Positions 1 through 8,649 of a DNA stretch of 54,168 bases are shown here, in pieces. The position numbers were made by a program, and so were the translations under genes. Source of the stretch: Clostridia bacterium (GTDB lineage Bacteria; Bacillota; Clostridia; TANB77; RGIG9151); the NCBI GenBank assembly GCA_017934955.1, contig JAGBIO010000015.1, forward strand, positions 1 through 54,168, read 5' to 3'. The notes below the pieces were generated by a model that worked only from the letters and a program-made list of their open reading frames with translations, searched no databases and had not been told where the DNA came from. The first letter of the stretch is position 1; every line of letters starts with the position of its first letter.

Positions 1-140
1 CTTAACAGCTTATTATTTTCGTTAAAGCCTTGTACGGACAGCATTTATGCTGTCCTGCTTTCTGCCTTTTCTGTGGACAGCATGAATGCTGTCCCTACAA
101 TGATTGTGCCTTCTCTATAAATTTGAGTCTGACCTGTAAC
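1..140. repeat. MITE-like palindromic repeat, copy R1
   Basis: Two perfect 20-nt palindromes of the GGACAGCAT..ATGCTGTCC type (36-55 and 75-94) are separated by a 19-nt spacer. They are followed by an AT-rich tail that ends in GTCTGACCTGTAAC (127-140), the family's right end. The left flank (1-30) is the reverse complement of the right flank of copy R13 near 45230-45256, so cores and flanks have been exchanged or inverted between copies. Confidence 0.85.
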
Positions 141-425
141 CTCAATTTTTCTCGCATCACAATTTCCTTTTACTTTCTTTACCGTTTTATGATCATAATC
201 GTCCAATAAATTTAACGCTTTGGAATATTCGCCAATCACTTTTAATATTTCTTTTGCATCGCTATTTTCTAAGCGTTCATCCATCCGATTCGCAATATCA
301 ATTAACTTAATTGTTTTTTCTAAATACTCTAATCTTCTTTGATTAACAGCATAGCCTTTTACCATATACTCTTTTAAAATATTTGTCGCCCATCTTCTAA
401 ATGCTATACCTCTCTTACTTCTACT
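45..425 (-). pseudogene. RhuM-family (Fic/DOC-associated virulence protein) remnant
   Basis: The longest open stretch reads MVKGYAVNQRRLEYLEK and later ALNLLDDYDH. Reading upstream in the same frame adds SKRGIAFRRWATNILKEY, the signature block of RhuM-family proteins (family knowledge: usually about 330 residues). Just upstream there is an in-frame stop, and the expected YKV residues appear in another frame, which indicates a 1-nt frameshift. The N-terminal half of the family is absent. The C-terminus runs into the R1 repeat, so its last 30 or so residues (..VGTAFMLSTEKA..) are translated palindrome and not protein. I read this as a truncated, frameshifted gene decayed by repeat insertion. 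RhuM proteins are accessory genes often found beside restriction or toxin loci; no partner is visible here. Confidence 0.75.
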
Positions 426-500
426 TTATAAGCAATAAAATAAGTATATTTTTTTACCTATCGTTTAAATTTTCAAAAAACAACTACAAATCAGTAGCTG

Positions 501-1025
501 TCATTCATCAATCTTTAGCGACTTCACAATCTTTCCATTCAAAGTCTTTAACCAAATTTTATTCTCCTCATCCAACAACAAATAGCAACGCAAATCTACG
601 CCACGCGGTCTCGAAATCGAACCCGGATTCGCCACAATCGTATCTCTCCTCTTCTCTAACAACGGAACATGCGTATGTCCCTGTAAAAACACCGGCCCGC
701 AATTACTCGGCAAATTCATCGCATTATACAAATGCCCATGCGACATCGTCACAATTACACCATTCACATAAAGCCGATTCAACACCGGAAGTTCAAAAGA
801 AAAAAACTCATCTCCGCCACGGTCACAATTTCCCTCCACCGCCACAATCTCCGATGCCATCGAATTAAGCAAATCACAAACTTCCTGATCCTCCGAAGTC
901 CCGTAATACGACAAAAAATCCCCCAAAATCACTAACTTGTCCGCCTTTTCAAACCGATAACACTCTATCGCCTCTTTCAAATACTCAATCACGCCATGAA
1001 TATCCGATATCACCATAATTTTCAT
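501..1025 (-). CDS. YfcE-type metallophosphoesterase
   Basis: A calcineurin-fold phosphodiesterase of 174 residues, close to the usual length of the YfcE/MJ0936 family. The metal-binding series is complete and in order: SDIHG near residue 7, GDFL near 36, GNCD near 67, SHGH near 96 and GHTHVP near 116. The family hydrolyses phosphodiesters in vitro with Mn2+ or similar metals; the physiological substrate is unknown. I chose the ATG at 1025 and not the ATG 30 nt upstream because GGAGTGA lies at the right distance and MKIMVISDIHG is the normal family start. It is transcribed away from the RhuM remnant. A palindromic repeat (1075-1139) separates it from the alcohol dehydrogenase gene upstream. 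Confidence 0.9.
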   Translation of the reverse strand: MKIMVISDIHGVIEYLKEAIECYRFEKADKLVILGDFLSYYGTSEDQEVCDLLNSMASEIVAVEGNCDRGGDEFFSFELPVLNRLYVNGVIVTMSHGHLYNAMNLPSNCGPVFLQGHTHVPLLEKRRDTIVANPGSISRPRGVDLRCYLLLDEENKIWLKTLNGKIVKSLKIDE

Positions 1026-1074
1026 CAGTCTCACTCCGTTTCTAACAATTATCATACCATAATTTAAAACAAAA

Positions 1075-1139
1075 GGACAGCATAAATGCTGTCCCTACAA
1101 CAACTCTCATTTTCTGTACGGACAGCATTCATGCTGTCC
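1075..1139. repeat. Palindromic repeat pair, copy R2
   Basis: Two 20-nt palindromes (1075-1094 and 1120-1139) lie between the phosphoesterase and Fe-ADH genes. The second ends 3 nt from the stop codon of the Fe-ADH gene, so it would form a hairpin directly behind that message. No long terminal inverted repeat is visible here. Confidence 0.8.
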
Positions 1140-1142
1140 ACT

Positions 1143-2285
1143 CTACATCGCCTTTCTATATAAAGCAATAAAATCTTCCTTCGTCACTTCCCGCGGATTT
1201 CCCGGCTTACAAGGATCCTCCATCGCCTTATCCGCTAACATCTCTAAATCCTCTTCCTTCACACCGTAATCCGAAATTGTCATCGTAATACCAACCGACT
1301 GAGATAACGCCTTAATCTTCTCCACAAACTTCCGAATAACCTCTTCCTTACTGTCATTCGCTACATCATACCCCAAGCCGGTTAAAATCTCTCTAAAACG
1401 CTCATAACAAACTTCCCCGTTATACTCCATCACAACCGGTAACAACAACGCATTCGCAATGCCATGCGGCGTATCATACACAGCTCCCAACTGATGCGCC
1501 ATCGAATGAACAATACCAAGTCCCACATTCGAAAAGCCCATCCCGGCGATATACTGCGCCAATCCCATTTTCTCAATCGCCGCTTTATCCTTATTCACCG
1601 CCGCCGGCAGATTCTCAAAAATCATCTGAATCGCCTTCATATGAAACATATCCGACATCTCATTATGCCCTAACGTAATATACCCTTCCACCGCATGCGT
1701 CAACGCATCCATACCGGTCGCCGCCGCCAAACTCTTCGGCATCGACTCCATCAACTCCGAATCCACAATCGCCAAAATCGGAATACTGTTCGGATCCACA
1801 CAAACCATCTTCACTTGACGCTCCTCATCGGTAATCACATAATTAATCGTCACTTCCGCCGCCGTTCCTGCCGTCGTCGGCAACGCAATCAACGGCAATC
1901 CGCGATGCTCCGTATTCGATAACCCATTTAACGAACGCACATCCGAGCGCTCCGGATTCGCCATCACAATCGAAATCCCCTTCGCCGTATCGATACTCGA
2001 ACCGCCGCCAACAGCCACAATCACATCCGCACTCGACGCCTTACAAGCCGCAACCCCATCCGTTACATTCTGAATCGTCGGATTCGGCTTAATCTCATCA
2101 AACAACGAATACGCAATTCCCGACGCCTTCAATGTCGTCTCTACCTTTGCCGTCACCCCGGCCTCCACTAAAGCTTTATCACTCACCAAAAGAACCTTCT
2201 CAAACCCTCTGTTCTTAATCTCACTCACCAAATTCTCTCTCGCACCCGCACCAAAATACGACGTCTCATTCAACACAAACTTCAT
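1143..2285 (-). CDS. Iron-containing alcohol dehydrogenase
   Basis: A group III (Fe-ADH) NAD(P)-dependent alcohol dehydrogenase of 380 residues, the normal length. The nucleotide-binding GGGSSIDTAK lies near residue 93. Metal ligands appear as DALTHAVEGY near 193, HSMAHQLGA near 260 and HGIANALLLP near 274. The family interconverts primary or secondary alcohols and aldehydes or ketones in fermentation, for example butanol dehydrogenase, 1,3-propanediol dehydrogenase and lactaldehyde reductase. The substrate cannot be told from sequence. Start at ATG 2285 with GAGGAGGGA 7 nt upstream. It appears monocistronic. Its stop codon abuts palindrome R2. Confidence 0.92.
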   Translation of the reverse strand: MKFVLNETSYFGAGARENLVSEIKNRGFEKVLLVSDKALVEAGVTAKVETTLKASGIAYSLFDEIKPNPTIQNVTDGVAACKASSADVIVAVGGGSSIDTAKGISIVMANPERSDVRSLNGLSNTEHRGLPLIALPTTAGTAAEVTINYVITDEERQVKMVCVDPNSIPILAIVDSELMESMPKSLAAATGMDALTHAVEGYITLGHNEMSDMFHMKAIQMIFENLPAAVNKDKAAIEKMGLAQYIAGMGFSNVGLGIVHSMAHQLGAVYDTPHGIANALLLPVVMEYNGEVCYERFREILTGLGYDVANDSKEEVIRKFVEKIKALSQSVGITMTISDYGVKEEDLEMLADKAMEDPCKPGNPREVTKEDFIALYRKAM

Positions 2286-2502
2286 AAAAATCCCTCCTCA
2301 TTAGACTCTCAGATTTATTCTAACATATTTTTCTGCAAGATACACAATTTCATACAAAAGAAATGAATCGAATAGTTACCGTTCAAACTATCCTTTTTAT
2401 ATTTTCTAAAATAATGGCACAAAGATATAGTCCGAATTGTAATAAAAAAATTAAAATCACATCTAAACGGTTCCGAGCCAACAAAATAAGTTGGCTCATT
2501 TG

Positions 2503-3858
2503 TTATTCAATCCTACAAGCCTCCGCATCTTTTACCGAATTCTGAAAAAACATAACGAAATAAATCGGGAGATAGATAATCTTTCCTTTTTGGCTAATTT
2601 CTCTTTCATTGGACATCACATAAGCTTTTTGAATGCGATAATCTTCGTTTTTCACAAAGGTATTAAGAGCACTATGAACGGTATAATCCTTACCGGACTT
2701 CACCTCAATAGGAACAACGGACAGACTATTATAATCGTCTATTAAATAATCTACCTCTCCACGGCTTCGATTATCATAGTAAAAAAGTTTATACCCATGT
2801 GCAATCAACTCGTTTGCGACTACGCTTTCATATACCGAACCAAGATTTACACTCTTTACATCATCTAAAATTGCACGAATATTGTTTCCATATAAAATTC
2901 CTGTAAGAATTCCCACATCATTTAAATAAAGTTTCAGTAAATTCTTACCACTGGATTCAATCAACGGAAAAACAGGATTGGAAATTGCCTGAACATTTAA
3001 CGCAATTCCGGCACTGATAAGATACTCAAATTCATCTTGATAATCTGAAAAAGTTTTTCCCTTTTTATTTTCAATATTCTGTGCAATTACGCGTTTTTTC
3101 TTGTTTTCAAGATTAGAAGGGATCAAATCATAAATTCGTCTAATTTTAAGTTTTCGCTCTTCATCATACTTTGAAGCATCCGTCGCATAATAATCATGAA
3201 TCTCACTTTGAATTTCTCTGACCAATTGAATATTTTTAGAAGATAAATAAGCATTTACCGCATCCGGTAACCCTCCAACAAGAAGATACTTTCGAAATAA
3301 ATCCATCAACTTGGCATGCATTGATTCATCAAGTGATTCAAGACTTTCAAACTTCTTTTTTAATGAAGAAATGGTAAATTCATTCATGCCATTTGCATAT
3401 AGAAATTCTTCAAAATCAAGTGGAAACATCCGCACCTTACGAATACTTCCCATCGGAATAGAGGTCGTCTGCGAAAGCGTTACCCCGAGAAGCGAACCAC
3501 TAGCGATAAATGTAAATTTTCCATCCTGTGCCAAAAATTTTAACAACGTCAATAAATGAGGATATGCTTGAATTTCATCAATGAAAATCAATGTATTTTT
3601 CTTCTGTTTCATCTTATTTCCGGCAAGCATACTAAGCTGAAGATAAAAATCCTCTACCGTTTTTACCTTCGCAAACAGCCGTTCCCCCAAGAAATCTTCA
3701 ACCATATTGACTTCTATAAAATTTTCAAATAACTTTTTTCCCACATATCGAATAATATAGGTCTTTCCAACCTGTCTCGCTCCATCAATCAAAAGAATCT
3801 TCTTCGAATCAGAATTCAAATGCTCTTCAATCAAGCTTTCAATTTTTCGGTAAAGCAT
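2503..3858 (-). CDS. AAA-type ATPase with DUF4143
   Basis: A 451-residue P-loop ATPase of the AAA_14/DUF4143 family. Walker A GARQVGKTY lies near residue 27, Walker B LIFIDEIQAYP near 90, and the C-terminal DUF4143 domain resembles a PD-(D/E)XK nuclease fold (GEVDYLIDD ..VPIEVKSGK near 365-390). These proteins are common accessory genes in anaerobes; their role is not established. It stands alone with its own promoter: TTGAAA (3920-3915), 17 bp, TATAAT (3897-3892). Two copies of ATATTGAAAAGTTT flank the -10 and probably form an operator. Start ATG 3858 follows GGAGGTG. Confidence 0.88.
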   Translation of the reverse strand: MLYRKIESLIEEHLNSDSKKILLIDGARQVGKTYIIRYVGKKLFENFIEVNMVEDFLGERLFAKVKTVEDFYLQLSMLAGNKMKQKKNTLIFIDEIQAYPHLLTLLKFLAQDGKFTFIASGSLLGVTLSQTTSIPMGSIRKVRMFPLDFEEFLYANGMNEFTISSLKKKFESLESLDESMHAKLMDLFRKYLLVGGLPDAVNAYLSSKNIQLVREIQSEIHDYYATDASKYDEERKLKIRRIYDLIPSNLENKKKRVIAQNIENKKGKTFSDYQDEFEYLISAGIALNVQAISNPVFPLIESSGKNLLKLYLNDVGILTGILYGNNIRAILDDVKSVNLGSVYESVVANELIAHGYKLFYYDNRSRGEVDYLIDDYNSLSVVPIEVKSGKDYTVHSALNTFVKNEDYRIQKAYVMSNEREISQKGKIIYLPIYFVMFFQNSVKDAEACRIE

Positions 3859-3876
3859 GATTCACACCTCCATTTC

Positions 3877-3923
3877 AAACTTTTCAATATAATTATACCG
3901 TATAAACGTAAACTTTTCAATAT
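3877..3923 (-). promoter_or_regulatory. Promoter with twin direct repeats upstream of the DUF4143 ATPase
   Basis: On the minus strand the -35 TTGAAA (3920-3915) and -10 TATAAT (3897-3892) are 17 bp apart. The 14-bp sequence ATATTGAAAAGTTT occurs at 3923-3910, covering the -35, and again at 3890-3877, over the expected transcript start. Identical direct repeats on both sides of a -10 look like a repressor operator. The regulator is not identified. Confidence 0.65.
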
Positions 3924-4104
3924 GTATTTGATGTTATTTTTATGACTTTGCAATATCGTGGACAGACCTTGAGTGCAACGAACGGCTTGTACATCCATAT
4001 AAAGAAACTCCAAGAACGTAGTAAATGGGAAGTTTCGACTGTTAACGCTATTCCTACAAAAAAGAAGAACTTTTTCCAAAATGGAAACGTCCCCGCCTAA
4101 AATC

Positions 4105-4135
4105 AAAAAACAGGAAAACATCTCTGCTTCCCTGT
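4105..4135 (-). terminator. Terminator of the division cluster (after ftsZ)
   Basis: On the minus strand ACAGGGAA..TTTTCCTGT forms a stem followed by a run of six T. It lies 10 nt downstream of the ftsZ stop codon. Confidence 0.6.
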
Positions 4136-4144
4136 ATCATTCTC

Positions 4145-5326
4145 TTATTGTTTCTTATTTCTTCTCAAGAACGGCGGAATATCAATTTCGCTGTCCATAT
4201 CTGCCATCGGATTCGTAATCGGCTTTTGAACCGGATTAGAAGTCGATGTTGATGCTGTCGAAGTCGTTGAAGTGGTATTATTCAACGACGACATTGTATT
4301 ATTGGCCGGTTTGCTTCCAAAGAAAGAAGAAAATTCCGGTTTCTTTGCGGTCGGAATGTTAATAGATCCCAAACCTCTGTCAAACCCCGTCGCAATAACG
4401 GTAATCATCAATTCATCATTCAAGTTTTCATCAATTACGGCACCGAAAATAATATTCGCTTCCGGATCCGCAGATTTTTGAACCAATTCTGCTGCCGCAT
4501 TTACTTCCAACAACCCTAAATCCGCACCACCGGTAATATTTAACAACACGCCTCTTGCACCTTCAATAGAAGTTTCCAACAACGGGCTGTGAATTGCTTG
4601 TTTCGCAGCTTCTTCCGCTCTGTTTTCGCCGGAAGCATGTCCGATACCCATGTGTGCAATACCGGTATTCAACATAATTGTCTTAACATCGGCAAAGTCC
4701 AAGTTTACAAGGCCCGGTACCGCGATTAAATCCGAAATACCCTTTACACCTTGACGTAAGATATCGTCCGCCATCTTAAACGCTTCTACCATAGATGTAT
4801 TCTTTTGAATTACCTGTAATAAACGATCATTTGGAATAATCACCAAAGTATCTACATTTTCTTTTAATTGCTGAATTCCTTTTTCCGCCTGCGTCATTCT
4901 CTTGCGACCTTCAAAAGTAAACGGTTTTGTCACAACGCCAACGGTTAACACTCCCAATTCTTTCGCAACAGATGCAACAACCGGAGCCGCACCGGTACCG
5001 GTACCGCCACCCATTCCGGCAGTAACGAATACCATATCTGCGCCCTTTAATGCTTGCGCAATTTCATCACGATTTTCCTCCGCAGCCTTTTGTCCGATTT
5101 CCGGATCCGAACCCGCACCAAGACCACGAGTCAACTTGTCTCCAATTTGAATTTTCGTATTTGCTTTCGATAAAAATAGAGCTTGTTTATCTGTGTTTAC
5201 AGCTAAGAATTCAACTCCCTTTAATCCACCCTCGATCATTCTGTTGATAGCGTTATTTCCGCCGCCGCCAACACCAACAACCTTTATTTGGGCGAATTGT
5301 TCCATTTCAACATCAAAATCCAACAC
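4145..5326 (-). CDS. ftsZ: Cell division protein FtsZ
   Basis: The tubulin-like GTPase that polymerises into the Z ring at midcell. Of its 393 residues, the G-box [10 protein letters not shown] lies near 106, the T7 synergy loop [11 protein letters not shown] near 205, and the C-terminal peptide DIPPFLRR that binds FtsA/SepF near 382. A Ser/Thr-rich linker of about 60 residues precedes the tail. Start is GTG 5326 with AGGAGG 7-8 nt upstream; an ATG further in would cut the N-terminus. It is the last gene of murA-ftsQ-DUF881-sbp-ftsA-ftsZ and lies 16 nt after ftsA. A terminator follows. Confidence 0.98.
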   Translation of the reverse strand: MLDFDVEMEQFAQIKVVGVGGGGNNAINRMIEGGLKGVEFLAVNTDKQALFLSKANTKIQIGDKLTRGLGAGSDPEIGQKAAEENRDEIAQALKGADMVFVTAGMGGGTGTGAAPVVASVAKELGVLTVGVVTKPFTFEGRKRMTQAEKGIQQLKENVDTLVIIPNDRLLQVIQKNTSMVEAFKMADDILRQGVKGISDLIAVPGLVNLDFADVKTIMLNTGIAHMGIGHASGENRAEEAAKQAIHSPLLETSIEGARGVLLNITGGADLGLLEVNAAAELVQKSADPEANIIFGAVIDENLNDELMITVIATGFDRGLGSINIPTAKKPEFSSFFGSKPANNTMSSLNNTTSTTSTASTSTSNPVQKPITNPMADMDSEIDIPPFLRRNKKQ

Positions 5327-5342
5327 ACAAATTCCTCCTCTT

Positions 5343-6593
5343 TCACTTTTTCCAAAAATTAATGAACTTATTCAAAAGCCCTACTTCCGAATGCTCGGTA
5401 ACTTCTTCGTTCACTTTCTCATGATTTAATATCTCAACATCTCTCTCCCCTAAACTCATTCCCGCAACATACTTCACAATTCCGAGAGATGTGATATAAC
5501 TTAATTTCAAATTCGCCGGAAGTTTCGGACTGACAAATCTTGTCGGAATCTGTAAAAATCTTTCTGCCACATTCTCAGAGCCGGCGATGTAATACACACC
5601 TTCTCCAACCAACACAACTCCCGCTTCAATCTGTTCTTTGATTCCGGACTCTGTTAAGCGATTATCCAGTATTTTAAATATTTCCGACACTCGATCTTCT
5701 ATCAATTCAATTACATCAGAAATCTTAATAATCTTTTGCTTATTTTCACCAATCGAATATATTGTAATACTTTGATCGTTATTTATCAAGGATTTTTGTG
5801 ACAAAGGAAACTGTTTTTTTAAACGATCCGCTTCATTATACGCTATTTTTAAACCAATCACAATATCATTTGTAATATGTTCTCCGCCAATCGGAATCGA
5901 GCCGTAATGCACAAGTCGTCCACCTTTGAAGAAAGAATAATCCGTCTTTCCTCCACCGATATCCACCTGTAACACACCCAATTCTTTCTCTTCCTCCGAT
6001 AAAATCACTTCACTCGTCGCCAACGCTTCCACCACAATCCCGGCAACCTGATAACCGGCTTTTTCCACGCTTTTTAACAAACTTTGCGTCGCAATGGAAC
6101 TCCCCAAAACTACGTCAGCATCTACTTCCACGACAGCTCCCATCATACCGGTCGGATCCACAATTTCATCATATCCGTCAATAATGTACTGATTCGGTAT
6201 AACATCCACTACCTGTCGATCATAAGGAATATCAAAACTCTTTGCATCCTTTAAAACACGACTCACATCTTCCGGCGTAATTTCCTTCATATTTCCTTCA
6301 AAGTTAATCTGTCCTCGCGACGGCACCATCAGCATATGCATTCCGGACAATGCCAAATGAACCGCATTTACCCGGCAATTCGCAGTCCGCTCCGCCGTAG
6401 AAATCGAATTTCTAACAGCCTTCGCAACTGCCTCAATATCCACAATCAGCCCCTTTTTAATTCCGCTGCACTCCGATATTCCATATCCGATTACTTCCAT
6501 CTGACTTTGTCTGTTTGCCTTCGCTATTACGGTACTGACTTTTGTTGTTCCTATATCTACTCCTACTATTATATCATTGTACAACCAAAACAC
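5343..6593 (-). CDS. ftsA: Cell division protein FtsA
   Basis: An actin-like ATPase that tethers FtsZ to the membrane and recruits late division proteins. The N-terminal phosphate-1 motif [11 protein letters not shown] starts near residue 10 and the second phosphate motif [15 protein letters not shown] near residue 210. The C-terminus ends in [11 protein letters not shown], an amphipathic membrane-targeting helix. Length 416 is normal. The start taken is GTG 6593 behind GGAG; a TTG three codons later, behind GGGGTG, is possible. ftsZ follows after 16 nt. Confidence 0.97.
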   Translation of the reverse strand: MFWLYNDIIVGVDIGTTKVSTVIAKANRQSQMEVIGYGISECSGIKKGLIVDIEAVAKAVRNSISTAERTANCRVNAVHLALSGMHMLMVPSRGQINFEGNMKEITPEDVSRVLKDAKSFDIPYDRQVVDVIPNQYIIDGYDEIVDPTGMMGAVVEVDADVVLGSSIATQSLLKSVEKAGYQVAGIVVEALATSEVILSEEEKELGVLQVDIGGGKTDYSFFKGGRLVHYGSIPIGGEHITNDIVIGLKIAYNEADRLKKQFPLSQKSLINNDQSITIYSIGENKQKIIKISDVIELIEDRVSEIFKILDNRLTESGIKEQIEAGVVLVGEGVYYIAGSENVAERFLQIPTRFVSPKLPANLKLSYITSLGIVKYVAGMSLGERDVEILNHEKVNEEVTEHSEVGLLNKFINFWKK

Positions 6594-6683
6594 CCCGTTC
6601 TCCGATTACTGATTGGATCCAAGAGGCTTATCACAAAAGGAATCACTTCCTCTGTTAACCATTTTTTCTTTCGTGCTAACATA

Positions 6684-7031
6684 CTATATATTATCTTGTT
6701 TTTCAAATTTATTCAATAGGTAACGACGAATTATTGCAAAATTTAAAAACATCCGATTACCAAACACAAACACTGCCGCCAAATATAAATCCACGCCTAA
6801 TTTTTCTCCTAAAAACGTTAAACCCACGGCAAGAAGCGCATTTCCAAAAAAACCGCTTACAAAAATATGAATGTCAAACCGTTTCTCCATAAGCGCCGCA
6901 ATTCCGCCAAAAACAGAATCCAAACAAGCCAAAACCGCAATTGCCAAATATTTCGAATATGTAAAATCAATTGCCGGCATATATAGCGCCAAGATTACGC
7001 CGGCGACCAATCCAATTACAGGAATAAACAT
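6684..7031 (-). CDS. sbp: Small basic protein Sbp (DUF1290)
   Basis: A 115-residue membrane protein with three or four predicted hydrophobic segments (about 3-20, 27-47, 55-75, 80-100) and a basic tail (RRYLLNKFEKQ). It matches the Sbp family, which sits in division clusters of Firmicutes between DUF881 genes and ftsA/ftsZ. Its molecular function is not established. Start ATG 7031 follows AAGGAGATAAGATT. It lies 20 nt after the DUF881 gene. Confidence 0.88.
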   Translation of the reverse strand: MFIPVIGLVAGVILALYMPAIDFTYSKYLAIAVLACLDSVFGGIAALMEKRFDIHIFVSGFFGNALLAVGLTFLGEKLGVDLYLAAVFVFGNRMFLNFAIIRRYLLNKFEKQDNI

Positions 7032-7051
7032 AATCTTATCTCCTTCTCTTC

Positions 7052-7807
7052 TTAAACTCCGGTAGTCGTCTTACTATCCGCATCCGTCGTCGAATCCTCC
7101 GTAACCGTTGTGATATATTTCCCCGTTATCGTTTTATTATATTTCGGAATAAAAATATCGCTTTCCTTTGTAATGGTAATTCCGAGTCCCCATTCCTTAA
7201 TAATATCAACGTGTCCGCCTCTCATCGTCATTGCACTCTCTAAAAGAGCCGGATCTCCGATTGCTTTAATCGTAAACGGCGCGCCGATTCTCTCCCCGTT
7301 AACAAAAATCGTCGTACCGGCACAACGAATCTCAGAAGTACTGATAATTCTCTGGTCATTTACCGCAATCGCCTCAGCACCCGCACTTTTTAATTCATTC
7401 ACAACTTTCAAAATATCTTCATCATGCACCAAATAATTGTTTGGATCAATTCCGCTGCCGAAATCCGCTTTGCTGTCCTCTAACACAACGGTAAGCCCTG
7501 CGCCCCGAACATTGGTAAGCCCCGCATCCTGCAACGCCTTAGAAAGTTCTTTTTTCAGCAACTCCACAGTCTCTTCTTCCGACTCTACATTTCGGTATTC
7601 TTCCAAAACCTTATCTTTCTCTTCCAACTCCGCTACCTTCGCATCGTAATTCTTCTTTAACTCCGCATACTGCGCCTGCACATCCGAAACTCTCTTTGCA
7701 TTCGTCGCATCGGAATTGACTTTCACCGTCTTTAATTGCATCGTTAACATCAATCCCAAAATAAAACATACTATCGTAATAGTAATAACAAATTCTTTAT
7801 TCTTCAT
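7052..7807 (-). CDS. DUF881 family protein, division cluster
   Basis: A 251-residue protein with one N-terminal transmembrane helix (about 6-24), a coiled coil of roughly 45 residues rich in Lys/Glu, and the globular DUF881 domain (GAGLTVVLEDS ... IKAIGDP ... ITITKESDI). It is predicted extracytoplasmic. DUF881 proteins recur beside ftsQ and sbp in Firmicutes; their role is unknown. I start at ATG 7807 because GGGAGGTGG precedes MKNKEFVITI. That start overlaps the ftsQ 3' end by 11 nt, suggesting translational coupling. The upstream in-frame start would overlap further and lacks a site. Confidence 0.88.
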   Translation of the reverse strand: MKNKEFVITITIVCFILGLMLTMQLKTVKVNSDATNAKRVSDVQAQYAELKKNYDAKVAELEEKDKVLEEYRNVESEEETVELLKKELSKALQDAGLTNVRGAGLTVVLEDSKADFGSGIDPNNYLVHDEDILKVVNELKSAGAEAIAVNDQRIISTSEIRCAGTTIFVNGERIGAPFTIKAIGDPALLESAMTMRGGHVDIIKEWGLGITITKESDIFIPKYNKTITGKYITTVTEDSTTDADSKTTTGV

Positions 7808-8579
7808 TCGTACCACCTCCCGCCGCAGAATTGTCAAACAATCCCCACACCGGCTTTATAATCTTTCTCTCCAAATCATGCAAATCAATATAGGAAGCTG
7901 TCTCCTCCTTCGCCGCAATTTCCTTAAGCAGCAACATTTTATACGGCAAATTTTCCACATCCCCTAAATTAACAATATCCCCTTCATCCAAATACAATAA
8001 AATTCCATTATTCTCTACAATCTTGGTAACATTTTTTAAAATACCATTTTCCTCTGCACTTTTCAACACTTCTAAAAAATCTTCCAATTTTTCTTCTTCA
8101 TTTGCATGAATTTTTTCACCCAAAACAATCTCATTTAACGTAATTCCCAGCAATTGCGGAAAATTCGTAGGAATATCATCCGTCACCACTTCCAAAAGTT
8201 TCGCCTTCTCATCAATCATTAATTTCGAACCGTAAAACTCCACTTCCGCAACCGGATTGCTTTCCTTCACATGAATCACAATACCGTTTGGCCATTCCCG
8301 CCTAATCTTCACTTCATCTATGTAAGCAACCTTCTTAATATTTTCCGCAATTTCTTTTTTATTAATCCGAAAGATATTTTCCCCATAATGCAAATTAGAA
8401 TAGTCTATTATAGAATTCGCGGATAACCGCAAAACTCCTTCCACCTGAATTTTCTTTATTTGAAAAATCGGAGACAATAACAAAAAACAAAGCACAGCAA
8501 CAATAAAAATAAAGCCAAGAAAGAAACTTTCCGCCTTATTTCCCTTCTTAGCCTTAGAAATATTTACTATTTTACTCAT
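7797..8579 (-). CDS. ftsQ: Cell division protein FtsQ/DivIB
   Basis: A bitopic division protein of 260 residues. It has a short cytoplasmic basic tail (SKAKKGNKAE), one transmembrane helix (about 20-40), a POTRA domain starting at FQIKKIQVEGV, and a beta domain. In the FtsQ/DivIB family it bridges FtsL and FtsB to the divisome. Start ATG 8579. Upstream is murA, 70 nt away. The end overlaps the DUF881 gene. Confidence 0.9.
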   Translation of the reverse strand: MSKIVNISKAKKGNKAESFFLGFIFIVAVLCFLLLSPIFQIKKIQVEGVLRLSANSIIDYSNLHYGENIFRINKKEIAENIKKVAYIDEVKIRREWPNGIVIHVKESNPVAEVEFYGSKLMIDEKAKLLEVVTDDIPTNFPQLLGITLNEIVLGEKIHANEEEKLEDFLEVLKSAEENGILKNVTKIVENNGILLYLDEGDIVNLGDVENLPYKMLLLKEIAAKEETASYIDLHDLERKIIKPVWGLFDNSAAGGGTNEE

Positions 8580-8649
8580 CTTTTGTAATTCACTCCTTTA
8601 ATCCATACAGATTCTCTCCTTAGAGACACAATTGTGCAATATTTCGCAA

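Noticed and set aside
401-868. Plus-strand ORF of 155 codons
   Set aside because: Antisense to the YfcE-type phosphoesterase, with low-complexity Ser/His-rich translation and no ribosome binding site.
2475-2500. GAGCCAAC..GTTGGCTC hairpin behind the DUF4143 ATPase as a terminator
   Set aside because: The stem is good but no T run follows on the minus strand, so it is left unassigned.
3831-4121. 96-codon minus-strand ORF upstream of the DUF4143 ATPase
   Set aside because: Overlaps the ATPase start and its promoter/operator, lacks a ribosome binding site and has no family features. The segment around 3950-4020 looks like non-coding DNA, possibly another repeat, but I see no second copy in the window.
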